This document shows, piece by piece, positions 1 to 11,900 of a stretch of DNA of 64,000 bases (within the stretch, counting starts at the first letter, position 1; every line of letters begins with the position of its first letter). A model generated the notes under the pieces. The model made no database searches and was not told where the DNA came from. It worked only from the letters and a program-made list of their open reading frames with translations. The DNA lies in the NCBI GenBank assembly GCA_027596075.1, contig JADGJC010000032.1, forward strand, positions 152,012 through 216,011, written 5' to 3'. This stretch comes from Rhizophlyctis rosea (Eukaryota > Chytridiomycota > Chytridiomycetes > Rhizophlyctidales > Rhizophlyctidaceae). A program made the position numbers and the translations under genes.

Positions 1-190
1 ATTTTGCGAAGAGGGCGGTGGAGGAGGAGGTAGCTATTTGGGGGGTACGGAAACGCCAGAGGGGGAGGAGTTCGGACTTGTAGGGTTCTACCATTAGGAC
101 GCCTTGTTCGCCTTTGCCGGTGCGGTAGAGGTGCGGGTGTGTGCGGAGGTTTACGGTTTTGTAAGGGAGGGTGTAGTCGAATGTTGTCAT
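1..190 (-). CDS. DUF4385-type protein, N-terminal part (runs off the window)
   Basis: The minus strand opens at an ATG at 190 and stays open to base 1, giving 63 codons. It begins MTTFDYTLPYKTVNLRTHPH and contains GKGEQGVLMVEPYKSELLP followed by WRFRTP. The order Y..DxR..P.LY..GxGEQGVL.VEPYKSE..P.WRF.TP is what I recall of the N-terminus of DUF4385 proteins, a bacterial and eukaryotic family of unknown function. The family name is from memory; the motif is seen directly. The start is chosen because it is the first ATG and sits the usual few residues before the family block. No intron is visible in this part. The rest of the gene lies left of the window. Confidence 0.7.
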   Translation of the reverse strand, partial: MTTFDYTLPYKTVNLRTHPHLYRTGKGEQGVLMVEPYKSELLPLWRFRTPQIATSSSTALFAK

Positions 191-1659
191 GGTGGTGTGG
201 GGTGGGTGGTGGGGGGTTTGTGTGGGGTATATTGGGGTGATGAATCGCGGTGGGTGGAAGTGAAGTCTGGTGAGTTTGAGGAGTGCAATTGTGGATGCTT
301 TTTGTTTTGATGGATGCAGGTAGGTGATTTTTAAGATGTGGGTTTGTCAATGAAGATGTGCAAGAGAGTGGTACAATTTTGTCCGACAAAGCGTTTCTGA
401 AGTGAGCGCCAGATAACAACTCAAGGGCAACAATCAAACTGAGATGCCGATTATAGTGAGTGAGGAACTGGTGAGATGGTGGAGCGTTTTCTTCTCCAGA
501 TGGTTTTCAAAATTAACAATCTGGCAAACGTCGAAGGATGCTGAAAAAGGGTTGCTCCTGTATGGTGTCAAGAATCATGACGTTGGTGGCACATTCGGTG
601 GCGTTGCAAAAACCCCCATCTAACTCAAAAAGGAAGTATTGACGAAAATGAACAGTCTTCCCTGCTTCACAGGTTGGCCAACTCGAACTTCCCTACACAT
701 GTTCGCAATTATGCAATTTATGTGACAATAGTAAATCAGATTGGCCTGTCCGTGAAGAGTTCATATATCAAGAAATGGGTGACATGACACGTTCCGTGAT
801 GCAAAAAATTGCCTCTTTGAATTTTTGATGTATAAGAGATAGGTAAATATGTTGTTGCACAATTCATTACACCGATTCACATCAGCGGGATAACCGGTCA
901 CCCCTCAAGCCCTTCAAACGTCTTTGCATTCGGAGGCTACAACGGGTAGATTCATATCGAGAGCATTTGGGACTCACGATCGCAATTTGAAAGCTCCAGC
1001 CGGGGGATAATTCAGGGACTGGAATCATGACAGGATGTATTGAGCGCAGGAATGGCTGCGCGCGCCCCTGCAGCACTCAAATGGTGGTCTCCATGCGACG
1101 CGACCAGCATCAACTCTCAGGCACTCCATCAAAACGTTGACTTCTCTCGGCAGAGGTTTGAAGGACCCTAAACATGGCGGAGCAGACGCGTTCTCAAGAT
1201 CTATCACGTGACATCGTGTCGTCATGTTTCGGGACAATTTCCAATCTCATTTCTCCGCCTGATAGTCTGCCTACTCTTGCTTTGACTATAATTTGCTTTG
1301 TACCCTCGATCTTGCTATCTGACAGGTAAAGTCAAGGTGAGTAATAATAGCCAACGGCTGGTGACTGGGGCTCCTTTTTCTAGTATGGTTCTATCTAGGT
1401 TCTTCTAGTGCAGATTTACGAACGTACTCCCAGAGAATGATTACTCACTCACACCTCCCTTTCCGATCACTCATATACCGGCCACACACTATCCTCAGTT
1501 CCCACACGTTCAAACGTTTCACCACATTGCACCCAAAACCCTACTCCACAACGTTCGACCAAGGTTAGTATCTCTAGTCATTCACAACTGGCAATTGATT
1601 GTCAACAACCGTCGCTTAAAAGTATCCCCAAAGCCTTCAACTAAACCTCACAGTCTCTT
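191..1659. other. Intergenic, no gene seen
   Basis: AT-richer DNA between the divergently oriented DUF4385-type gene and glutaredoxin. ORFs on the minus strand at 882-1237 show no family motif, splice pattern or codon bias. The right end (about 1240-1659) presumably carries the glutaredoxin promoter and 5' UTR; a donor-like GGTTAGTATC near 1562 may mark a 5' UTR intron. Confidence 0.6.
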
Positions 1660-2156
1660 ATGTCATTCCTCCTCCGCTACTTCTCAGGCTCTTCATCAAC
1701 CATGACCGGCACAAAGGAACTCGTCGAGAACGCTATTCGTGATAACAAGGTTGTGGTAAGCACCTTGCTGTCAAAGGGAGATTTGGGTCGCCGCAAGATA
1801 TTCACCCCCCTTTCAACTCCATCCACAGGTCTTCTCCAAAACCTACTGCCCATACTGCACACGCGCCAAACGCCTACTAGACTCCCTCAACGTCAAATAC
1901 GCTCTCTTCGAGCTCGACACCCGGGACGACGGTAGCGAAATTCAGGGTTATCTGCAGAGCAAGACGGGACAGAGGACTGTGCCTAACATTTTCATTAAGC
2001 AACAACATGTTGGTGAGTAGTTCGAGGATGTTGGGTGTGCGTTCGATGACCAGTGCCAGACATATCAACTCTAACACGCGAATTGATTTCACAGGTGGAT
2101 GTGACGATCTCCACGCCAAGCAAGCGGATGGGTCGTTGGCTAAGTTGTTGGCCTAA
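1660..2156 (+). CDS. GRX: Dithiol glutaredoxin
   Basis: Three exons, 1660-1755, 1829-2012 and 2095-2156, give a 113-residue protein. It has the class I glutaredoxin active site CPYC (in VFSKTYCPYCTRAK), the TVPNIFI block that forms the glutathione-binding TVP cis-proline loop, and the GGCDDL motif. These are all the landmarks of a dithiol glutaredoxin, which reduces disulfides and glutathionylated proteins using glutathione. A 14-residue extension, MSFLLRYFSGSSST, precedes a second Met at 1702. It is basic and hydroxylated and could be a mitochondrial presequence; start choice could therefore yield mitochondrial and cytosolic forms, as reported for yeast Grx2 (inference here). Introns are 73 and 82 bases with GTAAGC and GTGAGT donors. 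Confidence 0.93.
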
Positions 2157-2533
2157 AGAAGAAGGTGCATTAGAACATTTGGGATGAGTGGATAAACAGC
2201 TCATTCTTAGTTATATGTATATTTGTGAATATTTGGATCATTGTTGATATGACGTTCGCGTAGCAAATGGTTTGTGGTAGAGGATGTAAGACCTGCTGGG
2301 AAGCAACACCCCGTATGTATACACAAGTGGACCATGGCACATGTATCCGCACATATGATCTCATGCGGGCCACTATTCAGAGGAAGAGCCGAAACTGTCA
2401 TATTCCTATCTGTTTGCTAAACACTTGCATCTACACTATGCCAGATTCTATCTGTCTACTTTGCAGAAACATCATATCTACACTGAGCTATAATCACATA
2501 TATCCCGCCTGCAAATATCTACCCGACCCCTTG
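2157..2533. other. Convergent intergenic spacer
   Basis: Space between the 3' ends of glutaredoxin (+) and the AlkB-like gene (-). It should hold both polyadenylation regions. An ORF at 2267-2863 on the + strand is largely the antisense of the AlkB-like last exon and is not a gene. Confidence 0.6.
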
Positions 2534-5500
2534 CTACTTTCCCACATCCTTAAACCTACAACAAGGATGACACCACTCCACCTCCCTATCAGTCTGCACC
2601 CCTATATCCCTCACCCCCTCCCCCGGCGAATCAACAAACATCCCCTCCTCCACATCAGACCACGACTTCAAAGAAGCAGACGAAGACCGCGAACAACAAG
2701 ACGAAGAAATCGACGAGGCCCCCCTTTCCACTTCCCTTCTAGTCCGTCGAGGCTTTTTCGCAACCCCCTCACGAATCACCCTCGCCGTAACACCAAACCT
2801 CAACCCCTCCGGCGTGACGGCGTGTTCGAAGTTTCGTTGGAGGATTTTGTCGTGCTGTGGTGAAAAAAGTGTTTTACAAAGAATTCACTACGACAGTCCA
2901 CAAATAGGAACCCCGTTCTTCCATTCGCAATGCACCAAACCACCCTCAAAACAAAAGAAAAAACAAAAACTCACCATAATAACAACATCCCCATGCCTCA
3001 ACAAAAGCTTCAAAACAACCCTCGCCTGAACCTTCCCCCGCCCTTTCTTTCCCGCCCCATCGTCTTCGTCATCAATTTCCATCCCATCCTCATCTTCACT
3101 CCCCATACGTCGCCTCCCCTTCCTTCCACCCTTCCCCGCCTTACCCCTAAACCTCATCACACAATCACTCCCCAAACTCCACCCAACAATCGGCCCACAC
3201 ACTTCGTTCTCGCCGTCGTCGTGGAAATTCATTTTCTGGCCAGCCATGTAACCAATACTCAGCACCTCGTTGAGTTCCACGTCAGCAAAGAGAGTTTGAA
3301 GTGCGCGGTGGGCGTCTTGGATGGGTTGAGGTGACATGTTGAGAGCGTTTCCTGCTTGGTCTACCGCGTATCTGTTTATCGACAGAAGTTATTGAGCTCG
3401 CAATGTAAGGCGCAAGATCCCTCAGGAAACCCGCTCACCAACATTAAAATCCCCTCCTTACCGATATGCAGCTCCAGCATTATACGAAAAATTCTTCGTC
3501 AAAAATCCTTTCACTAAAACCGCCAATAACAATTAGTCACACATCACTCACGCAAAAAGCCCAAACGAAAACTCACAAACATGATTCCTCATCTCCCTCC
3601 TCTGCAACGGCACCCTCCCATCCTGAAACGCAACAAAAAGCCCATCCGACAACTTCCTCACATTCCCATTAATCCCACAAATAATATGCTCGACCTCCCC
3701 TCCTCCCGGCATAGAATACACCACCCGCTCGCAGCCCGCCCATTCCGAGTGAGTGACTTTATCGGGATGTGCTATGATACCCGCGGAGGTGTTCATGTGG
3801 AGGAGGCCTTTGTGGTCTTTCCAGGTGGGGTCGGGGCGGATGGATGGGGTGCTGAGGAGGGTTGCGAAGGGGATGAGGAGTTTTGTGTAGAGTTTTGTTG
3901 CCTGGGGGTTGTTCGCGTGAGCTTTTTTGGGTGGAGGTGGGAAGTGATTGTGTGGCGCTCCGTGTAGGAACGTACCTTGCAGTTCGGACATTCCCACTTG
4001 AACCAATCCTTCCGACACGCGATCCTCCCGCAGTGCTGACACCAAATAGGACTGGTGGACAGATACTCTTTATCTGGTGGGAGGGACTGCGGGATGATCG
4101 AATGTGGGGGCATCCTGCAAAGGCGGCAGAACGAACTAGGTCAACAGAGTTGTAGGCAGCGGGTTTGGAAGAACAGTCTGCCCCAAACACTTACATCGCA
4201 TCCAACCCTTCCGCCAAAAACGTAGGCTTCAAAAAATCCTCATGATACTCCAAACCCGGGGCCGCCTCTACATACTGCTCCGGCACAACAGGCGCACACA
4301 TCGTCACAACATACTGAAGCGGACATTCACTAACCCGCACCATCCAAAACCTCTCACAAGACGGGTTCAAGCACATCCATGTCGTATACACATGCGGTGA
4401 TTCCGTGTGGCATTGTGTACACTCCCGCGAAGAGATTTCCGGCTTCTTGTGCAATTTGCGATCATTCAGGAACCATGGGGATGTGTCGTTTGTGTCTAAA
4501 TATTGGAATCGGAATTTCCAGCGTAGGAAGAAGGGGCGGCGGCCGTTTGGTGCGCGAGTTTCTGAGGTGAAGTCTGGCTCTGCCCAGTAGTGGGTGATGA
4601 TATACCTATTGGGAAGTTTTTCAATACACCTCGATTACAACGCTGCTGCCATTTCCGTAGACCAACCATCCCAAAACGCAATACCGATGCGGAACCGCAA
4701 AATCCGCCAATGAGTAGCTTGATCCAAGAATGGCCACAATGGGCTTCCGCAAAGTACACGTATTGATCATGGCCGCAATGGATCGATCATCCTTATTTTG
4801 AGATTTGCGCAAGACGCTTGCAGTTTTGGCTATTGAAGAATAAGATGATGAGGAGCGTTTGTGGGGTGACGATTTTGAGGTTTGGTTTGCTGCGCATTCG
4901 GCTTTCCCGCCAGCGTGAGTGACGATAACTCTGTCGGCCCACTTGTCTCGCGGTGCGGCGAAGCCTTTTGTGATGTTCCAATTGTGTTACGGTGGGTTTG
5001 CAAATCTTGGCGGAAATGTTGACATACCGTCTATCAGCTGCCCGTACACTATCTTGTCCTTGCAGTATGTGCCCGCTGTTGCACAGTTGGTGATTAATTC
5101 CAGACAGGATGGCAGCTCGATGGCTTGCCTTGATATGATTTGAAGTATGGGCATCCTATTATTTGAGAGGGTGATGAAAGTGCTTATCCGTGAGCCAAAG
5201 CGTGTAAGTTTGAAACGCAAAATCGCGCAGAACACGTACCCTCACACAACTCCTGCCGCGTTTGAGCCCAGACGGAAGGAACTTCTGCGGACAGTCCCAC
5301 GCTTTAGACGGATGGATCAATGACATTCCATGGTATCTACCTGTTAGCTCTCTCTTTTCCATCGTGGGTGAGCATTCACTGCGTATATGTGTTGATTCCC
5401 TCAGCGAATCCAACTGCTTCAGGAGCGAGTCGGGGTCCGCGCTGGTAGGTTCCTTAATCATAGAAGGCGAGGCATTAAGTCGTCGGGACTTTCCGACGCG

Positions 5501-5557
5501 TTCGCGAACGTCCTTCGGAACTGGTTTGGAGTTGAGCACGTGGGATCGCGGAGACAT
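2534..5557 (-). CDS. AlkB-like 2-oxoglutarate/Fe(II) dioxygenase with zinc-ribbon region
   Basis: Ten exons in transcription order: 5557-5341, 5284-5236, 5155-5028, 4829-4630, 4577-4195, 4135-3976, 3901-3577, 3513-3462, 3371-2975, 2854-2534; 743 residues, all phases consistent. The C-terminus has the AlkB iron triad: H555-x-D in KMNFHDDGE, distal H648 in FEHAVTPEGLRFG, then the two arginines of RFGVTAR that bind 2-oxoglutarate. Upstream are two Cys clusters, CTQC..(15)..CLNPSC (about residues 250-275) and CQHC/CRKDWFKWECPNC (about 350-379), likely Zn ribbons. The layout resembles the AlkB-like dioxygenases expanded in basidiomycetes, so a nucleic-acid or protein demethylase role is possible; the substrate is not predictable. 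A 30-residue Gly/Lys/acidic insert follows the HxD strand. Weakest points: the 49-base second exon (donor GTGTTC) and exon 6, whose acceptor could be at 4114. Confidence 0.8.
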
Positions 5558-5834
5558 TCGCAGCTCGCTGCAGTCGATGGTGCTGGTGGGAGAGGAAAAG
5601 GGTGCAAAGGGGGTTGGAGGGACGGAAACTCTTTTGGGGGAATGGGCATCCGGATGATCGGACAGAATGAGGCGGTCGGCTTGATGCTGCGGCAAATGTG
5701 GCTGGAAGTCCTGCCTGAATCTCGACTTGCCTCTGGCTTGCCTCCAACTTCACTTCACGCTTGAGCGCTCCTCAAAGCCAACTTTCCCACCCATCACAAC
5801 ACCTAAACCCCTCCTCAGTCACACAAAACACACA
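5558..5834. promoter_or_regulatory. Divergent promoter of the AlkB-like gene and LSm5
   Basis: 277 bases separate the two start codons, so both core promoters must lie here. An open frame continues upstream of the AlkB-like ATG at 5557 as far as about 5750 but has no ATG, so I treat it as 5' UTR. No clear TATA box. Confidence 0.5.
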
Positions 5835-6453
5835 ATGGCAGCACCAATCTCGCAACTCATGCCTCTCGGTACAGTCCACCCACAAACTCACTCAACCCCG
5901 AAACCCCCACCCAACAAACTGATCTCCCCACCCCCACAGAACTGGTCGACAAATGCATTGGTTCCCGCGTCTGGGTCGTCATGAAGTCCGAGAAGGAGTT
6001 TACCGGTACACTGCTGGGTTTCGACGACTACGTTAGTGAGTATGCTCTATCACAAAAAAGGTTTGGTTACTCGAGTGATGAGTTCTGAGTGGTTCTTTTT
6101 CCAGATATGGTTCTTGACGACGTGACAGAATAGTACGTACGCACATGTCCCGAATAAGACCCTGCAGAAAGTCTTGCTGTTCTTGCTCACCACCGTTCAA
6201 TCTGAAACAGCGAGACCACCGCAAACGGAAGAAGAGTGACAAAACTCCCTCAAGTACTGCTCAACGGAAGCAACGTCTGCATGGTAAGTGGAATCCCACG
6301 CGACGATAAACGCTTTTGCCCAGAAGACTGACAAGCGTTTGATCATTCGCAGCTCGTGCCAGGTGGAGAGTAAGTCATACGTCTCACAAATATGACCCCA
6401 TTTGGCGGCTTTCGCTGACAACTTTCCGCTTTGCCAGAGGTCCATCATCGTAA
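5835..6453 (+). CDS. LSM5: LSm5, U6 snRNA-associated Sm-like protein
   Basis: Six exons: 5835-5868, 5940-6035, 6105-6132, 6211-6283, 6353-6369, 6438-6453; 87 residues. The product starts [20 protein letters not shown], has an Sm1 motif ([20 protein letters not shown]) and an Sm2 motif ([16 protein letters not shown]), and matches LSm5 along its whole length, including the usual 85-95 residue size. LSm5 is one subunit of the LSm1-7 ring (mRNA decapping and 5'-3' decay) and of the LSm2-8 ring (binding the U6 snRNA 3' end). Three exons of 16-28 bases make the gene unusually fragmented: 264 coding bases spread over 619. It is transcribed divergently from the AlkB-like gene and convergently with the acyl-CoA dehydrogenase. 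Confidence 0.95.
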
Positions 6454-6769
6454 ACTGTTACTGTCCAAATCGCCCCGCATCGATTTTCATCCTATTCGCA
6501 CTTTGTGAAATGACACCTTCCATAACCCCAAAGGTCGTCGGGCTACCAGACTGCGAGCACGTCAGCGGTCGACCTGTCTGTATCGCGATTGCTGCTTCAT
6601 CTCTCAGACTTTGTACATACACACCAATAACCGCCGTCATCAAAGAAAACCATTGTCATAGTCTTTCGAAATCCGATTCAGACACCTTCATTTAAGGTTA
6701 CTTACAAAATGGAACTCAGGGATGGATAGTTCGACAATCTTGCACTAAGTCATCACATCGAGCTAAATT
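6454..6769. other. Convergent intergenic spacer
   Basis: 316 bases between the stop codons of LSm5 (+) and the acyl-CoA dehydrogenase (-). No gene or repeat seen; it must hold both 3' ends. Confidence 0.6.
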
Positions 6770-8568
6770 CTATGCATAGTTAGGTTTGAGCAATTTGGCG
6801 ATGGTCTGAAGCTGGATGTTGGATGTGCCTTCGTAGATGGCACCAATCTTGCAGTCGCGGTAGAACTTCTCAATGGGGAATTCTGTGACGCAAGATTCAG
6901 ATGCCGCGTGCCACAGTGCCCAATGGGCTTCCAAATTCGCTCACCTCTCGTGAAACCAACCCCACCAACCCATTCCACAGCCTTGCTCGCCGCCCGCTCC
7001 GCAACTTGCGACGCATAGAGCTTAGCCATAGCGGCCTCCATCACAAAGTCCTTCCCCTCTTCCTGAAGCCTTGCCGCGTTGTACGTAAGCAGACGCGCAG
7101 CCTCGATCTCTGTAGCCATTTGCGCGACTTGGAATTGCATGCCCTAGCCCACATGTCAGATCCAACTTCCCTTCTGAGCACGAAACGCTAACAGTCGCCC
7201 TTGCCTCACCTGGAAGTCAGCAATAGCTTGTCCAAACTGCTTCCTCTGATACATATACGGCAGCGCCTCATCAAACACACCCCTCGCCAACCCAATCATC
7301 TGCGCAGCAATGCCAATGCGACCTTCATTCAGTGCCTCAATTGCGTACTTGTAGCCTTTGCCAACTTCGCCAAGGACGTTCTCCTCTGGGACTTCTACGT
7401 CGTCGAAGCTCAGCGCGCAAGTCGATGAGGCCCGAATGCCCAGCTGCAATGTTGAAGAGTAAATAAACAATCGACGTCATCAAGAATATCGTGATATGGA
7501 CCTTGATCTCCTTCTTGGCAATCTTCACTCCCATATCCTTCTCGACGATGAAGCAAGTGATGCCCCTGTGGCCCTTGGATGGGTCCACATTGGCGAAGAC
7601 TAGGAAAATGTCGGCTTCATAGGAATTGGTGATCCACATCTTGCTGCCGTTTAGAATGTATTTGTTCCCTTGCTTGTCCGCCTTGGTCTTCAGTGCAAAC
7701 GCGTCGGAGCCGGATCCAGCTTCTGAGAGAGCGAAACATCCAACCTAGGGAATTGAAAGAGGCTCAGATGGGAATTTTGATGATGCTAGATCAAATGGGT
7801 GTGCGTACCGTATCAGCTGCCAATCTTGTGAGATACTTCTTCCTTTGCGCGTTGGTGCCGTGTTTGCGGAACAACGTGTTGACCAGAGTATTCTGGACAT
7901 CACAGACAACACTGACGGAAGGGTCCACTTTGGCAAGCTCTGTCATGCCATGAGGTGAGTTCATAGATCGCGTTTTGTCATTTGCGACACGAGGGTATCA
8001 CCTTCCACTACAATGATCGCAGCTGTAAAGCTGGTGTCCGCGCCGCCATAGTCCGATGGGGTTTCTATTCCCATGAGCTGCGTTCCGACGTGCATTCTAG
8101 TCTCCATGTCCATATAGATGACGCGTCACGTCGCTCACCCCTTGCTCAAATAAACCATTCAGGATGTTCTTGTCCAGTAGCTCCTTCTCATCCATATCGC
8201 GAACATGCGGCTTCAAAGATTCATTGGCCCACTTCGCGACTGGAGAGTGACGTTTCAATGCTTGAATTAGTTCTGGATACACTCGTCAGCACTCACCAGA
8301 CTCCCGCAACATCGACTCTTCTTCTGACAGAGAGTTCAGGGATGGGAAAAAGGAAGCAGAATCCCGAACGATGGATGATTGCGAAAAAGGCCTATGAGAT
8401 CATTAGCACATATAATCGCCTTGCAAGCTTCACCACCATATATTTAGGCGATACCCGTCAAAAAATGAACTTCACCGGAAAGCGTTTCATTATTTACCTG
8501 GACCACAGTGAGGGAAGGACCCTTGGCCGGAACGCGGTTCTGCTCAACATGCGCAAAGCGGAAGACAT
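6770..8568 (-). CDS. ACADSB: Mitochondrial short/branched-chain acyl-CoA dehydrogenase
   Basis: Nine exons in transcription order: 8568-8498, 8391-8297, 8239-8139, 8077-8002, 7939-7809, 7744-7502, 7443-7210, 7143-6945, 6882-6770; 420 residues. The N-terminus [20 protein letters not shown] is a clear matrix-targeting presequence. The body carries both acyl-CoA dehydrogenase signatures ([28 protein letters not shown]), the FAD-contact WIT strand, and the catalytic Glu in [12 protein letters not shown]. The pattern [20 protein letters not shown] with [14 protein letters not shown] best matches the ACADSB branch (2-methylbutyryl-CoA and related substrates), which feeds electrons to ETF in isoleucine breakdown and beta-oxidation. 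Separation from the short-chain ACADS branch is by recollection only. It shares a divergent promoter with glucosidase I. Confidence 0.93.
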
Positions 8569-8963
8569 TGTGCTATTCGCGTGTATGTGACTAGGCTGTG
8601 GAATTCGGGTATGTGTGAAGCGGATTTAGATGTGATGATGAACTTGCGAGCGTGGGAAGATTGCAGATGACGGATAAAAGCAGGGTGCAAGAACGAGAAC
8701 ACGCGACTCTTCATGCTTGGGAGCCTCATTGGCATGTGATATAGCTCGAGATATCTTACCCCACTTTGCTATCGGTAGCTAAGCCGGGTGGGTTGGGCCA
8801 CCAATCGATGGGTAAATTTTGGACACTTCCCTTCCTGCAGATTTCAACACCCAACGATCGTGACTGGCACTTAAGATTACGGAGGGCATACCAGCGCTGC
8901 ACAACCAGCTTCAGCTGGCACGACCTCAACGTAACTCCTCACTGACAGCAGTAACCATCCCTC
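8569..8963. promoter_or_regulatory. Divergent promoter of acyl-CoA dehydrogenase and glucosidase I
   Basis: 395 bases between the two ATGs. An ORF on the minus strand (8544-8735) extends the 5' UTR side but is out of frame with the dehydrogenase and has no presequence-like start. No clear TATA box. Confidence 0.5.
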
Positions 8964-11900
8964 ATGCGTATGCACGTTGTCGCCGCTGGGGCAATCCTAC
9001 TTGCCCCGGTTGCGCTCGGCGCTCCCGACTTAGATGTCGCCTCAGTTGCTACCATCCGCGCTCACAATTCTTCACTTTTCTGGGGCACCTACCGACCCAA
9101 CCTCTACTTTGGTACCCGAACGCGTACTCCCGAGTCTCTTTTGACCGGTTTGATGTGGTTTGGAGTTGGGGACTTGCAGAGCGGCGCATGGCAAAGTAGG
9201 TCTTCCACCCATTACCTTTGCAAGCCCCGACAGTCTTTAACTGTGCGCGAACAATGGATCACCAGAAATTCGACACACTTGTGAACAAGGAGACGAGCTG
9301 TCAGGATATGCTTGGCAGAAACATGATGGGCGGACGTTTGGGACGCAGGAGATCAAGGATAATTTGAATAACATCACGATTAAAACGGAGTTCCTAAAAC
9401 GCAGTGGCGGTGATCATGGTATGCAACACATGTCAGCTCCAGAGTGCACAGCATTCAAATACTCACCGGTCTGCAGGCGGGGATTGGGTTGTTCGGATAA
9501 CCGGGACTCCCTTCGCGGATCACAGTAAGGAATGCTGCAGCAGATCATGAAAGTCACATAGCTGACCCGCCAGCGTAACAGCATCGGATGTGTCAATGCT
9601 ATTCTACACTGGCCTAGACGGCAACGGTCAATTCGCTGAGGGAGAGACTGATGATGAGATTGACCTATCGGATCACCGATACCGCAAAAGGGACCCCGCA
9701 GTTTGGAATAAGGATGGATCGGTAATTTTCCGTGGCGCATCTAAGGATTTGGGCGACTTTGCATTTGTCGTCGTTGATGGTTAGTGTGTGACCATTGTGC
9801 GCTCTGTGATAAGAAATGCTGAGAATGATACCAGGCCCTGATAACAAACCACCACCGACTGGTCCTTACCCGCCTACATATGAGTTGCCAAAAGTCGATC
9901 ACACTCGCCTGGCTAAGTGGGCTCTCCCAAAAGGGCGCGTATGGCAGATCAAGGGTGAGAATCACAATAGCCATCATCCATTGAGGGTGAGAATGTCCTA
10001 ACATCGTTCACACCTCTAGATGCTCTGCTTCCGAACATGGTTGATGCACCCGGTGGCGCGAGACAGCTGGTTCAACTGTACAAAGATCCGATGCCCAGCG
10101 CTGCGGAGCTTCTTCTGGCACATAATCAACTAGAAGGAAATGATCCGAACGTCTACATTGTTCAGAAGACGCTGCGAGCGCCCTTCCAGGTAAATGGATT
10201 GCAAAATCGCTGTTTCTCCATTCGATGTTCACAGAATGTGTCCAGTTCGATATCGTGTTTTTATCTCAATCCGCCAGAGATCACGACGCGGAGATCAGTT
10301 TCGATGATGGTAGGATCATTCTTATTCCTCATGATGCATGTGGCTGTTGCTGACGTGCGCATTCTTGTGCAGCCAAAGAATTGTCGGGTCCCAGTTTGAC
10401 TAATCTTTTGAAATCCGCTTCAAAAAATTACGATGACCGCTTTGAGAAGCAGTTCAATCTGGCGTCAAAGGGTTATAATAAGGATGAAATCGCATTTGCT
10501 CAGTCGCTGCTGGGAAATATGGTTGGTGGCCTTGGGTACGTAGGAATTGTCAGATTGGAACCCTAGTCATATGTGGCTGATCGTCTAAATCATTTCCAGA
10601 TACTTCCACGGCACACAGATCGTTGACCGCGCTCTTGAAGGACATGAGGAAGATTCCGTGGAGGATTTCCCTGAAACTGAAGAAGAGGATGAGGAAGAAG
10701 ATGATTATTTTGGAGGCGGATCTCGCTCTGGTGGGAGTGGCAAGCCGCAGCCAAAGCCGCAGCAGGAAGGGCCGTTTAGTTTGTTCACGGCGGTACCTAG
10801 TCGGCCGTTCTTCCCTAGAGGGTTCTTATGGTGAGCTTGATGGCGGGGAGATGATAATATGGATGGAAAATTGAAACAGGAAGGTTGCAGGGATGAAGGT
10901 TTCCATCAATTGCTGGTTGGGGCTTGGGATAACGATTTGAGGTGAGAAGATGTTGTGACGAAGATGCTTGAGTCATGACTTGAGTGCTAACACCTCGCAG
11001 TTTGGATATTCTTTCTCATTGGGCGTCACTGATCGATGAGAAGGGTTGGGTTGCTCGTGAACAGATTTTGGGTGATGAGGCAAGAAGCAAGGTGTGTTCG
11101 TGGTGGGACATAGGTTGACACCGGGCTGGGTACTGATCCCCTTGGATTCCTAGGTGCCGCAAGAGTTCCAAACGCAATACCCGCACTTTGCGAACCCGCC
11201 CACCCTGATATTGGCAGTGAGCAAGTATATCGAGCGCCTGCGAGCTGCTAGAGAGCATCCTGAGGTTACCATTGATGGTGAGTGGGACAAATTGATCACT
11301 ATGCGTCTGTCTGCGTGTTTCTGACATTTCGCCCCACAGAAACCAACACCATCGCATCCACATCCGACCTCAACATCCTCACCCGCGGCCACCTCATAGA
11401 CCAAACCCTCGCCACATCCTACCTCGACAACGTCTACGAAAAGTTCAAAACCCAATACTCCTTCTTCCGCCGCACACAGTGGGGTAACATCGAAGATTAC
11501 GGTCGCAACCCGAAGGGCGGGGAAGGATACCGCTGGAGAGGAAGGACGAATCAACATACGCTTACGAGTGGTCTGGATGATTATCCGCGTGCTTCGCCGC
11601 CGCATGAGGGGGAGTTGCATGTTGATTTGATTTCTTGGGTTGCGTTTTATGCGCGGACGCTGAGAGCTGTTGCGGAGGAGATTGGGAGGGAGGGGGATGT
11701 GAAGAGGTTTTTGGAGGATGAGGGGAATTTGTTGCGTAGTTTGGATGAATTGCATTGGAACGAAAAATCGCAATCCTACTGCGACGTATCTGTTGACGAT
11801 AATGGTACTGTTTCCCCCACCTCCGCTCCCCTCCACGTTCTCCCACCTACTCACCACCCTCCTTCTTCCAGGCGACTCCTACCACCTAGTCCACAAAGGC

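Noticed and set aside
104..310. Plus-strand ORF at the left edge
   Set aside because: Starts at TTG and is the antisense of the DUF4385-type coding sequence.
882..1237. Minus-strand ORFs upstream of glutaredoxin
   Set aside because: Overlapping frames without codon bias or family motifs.
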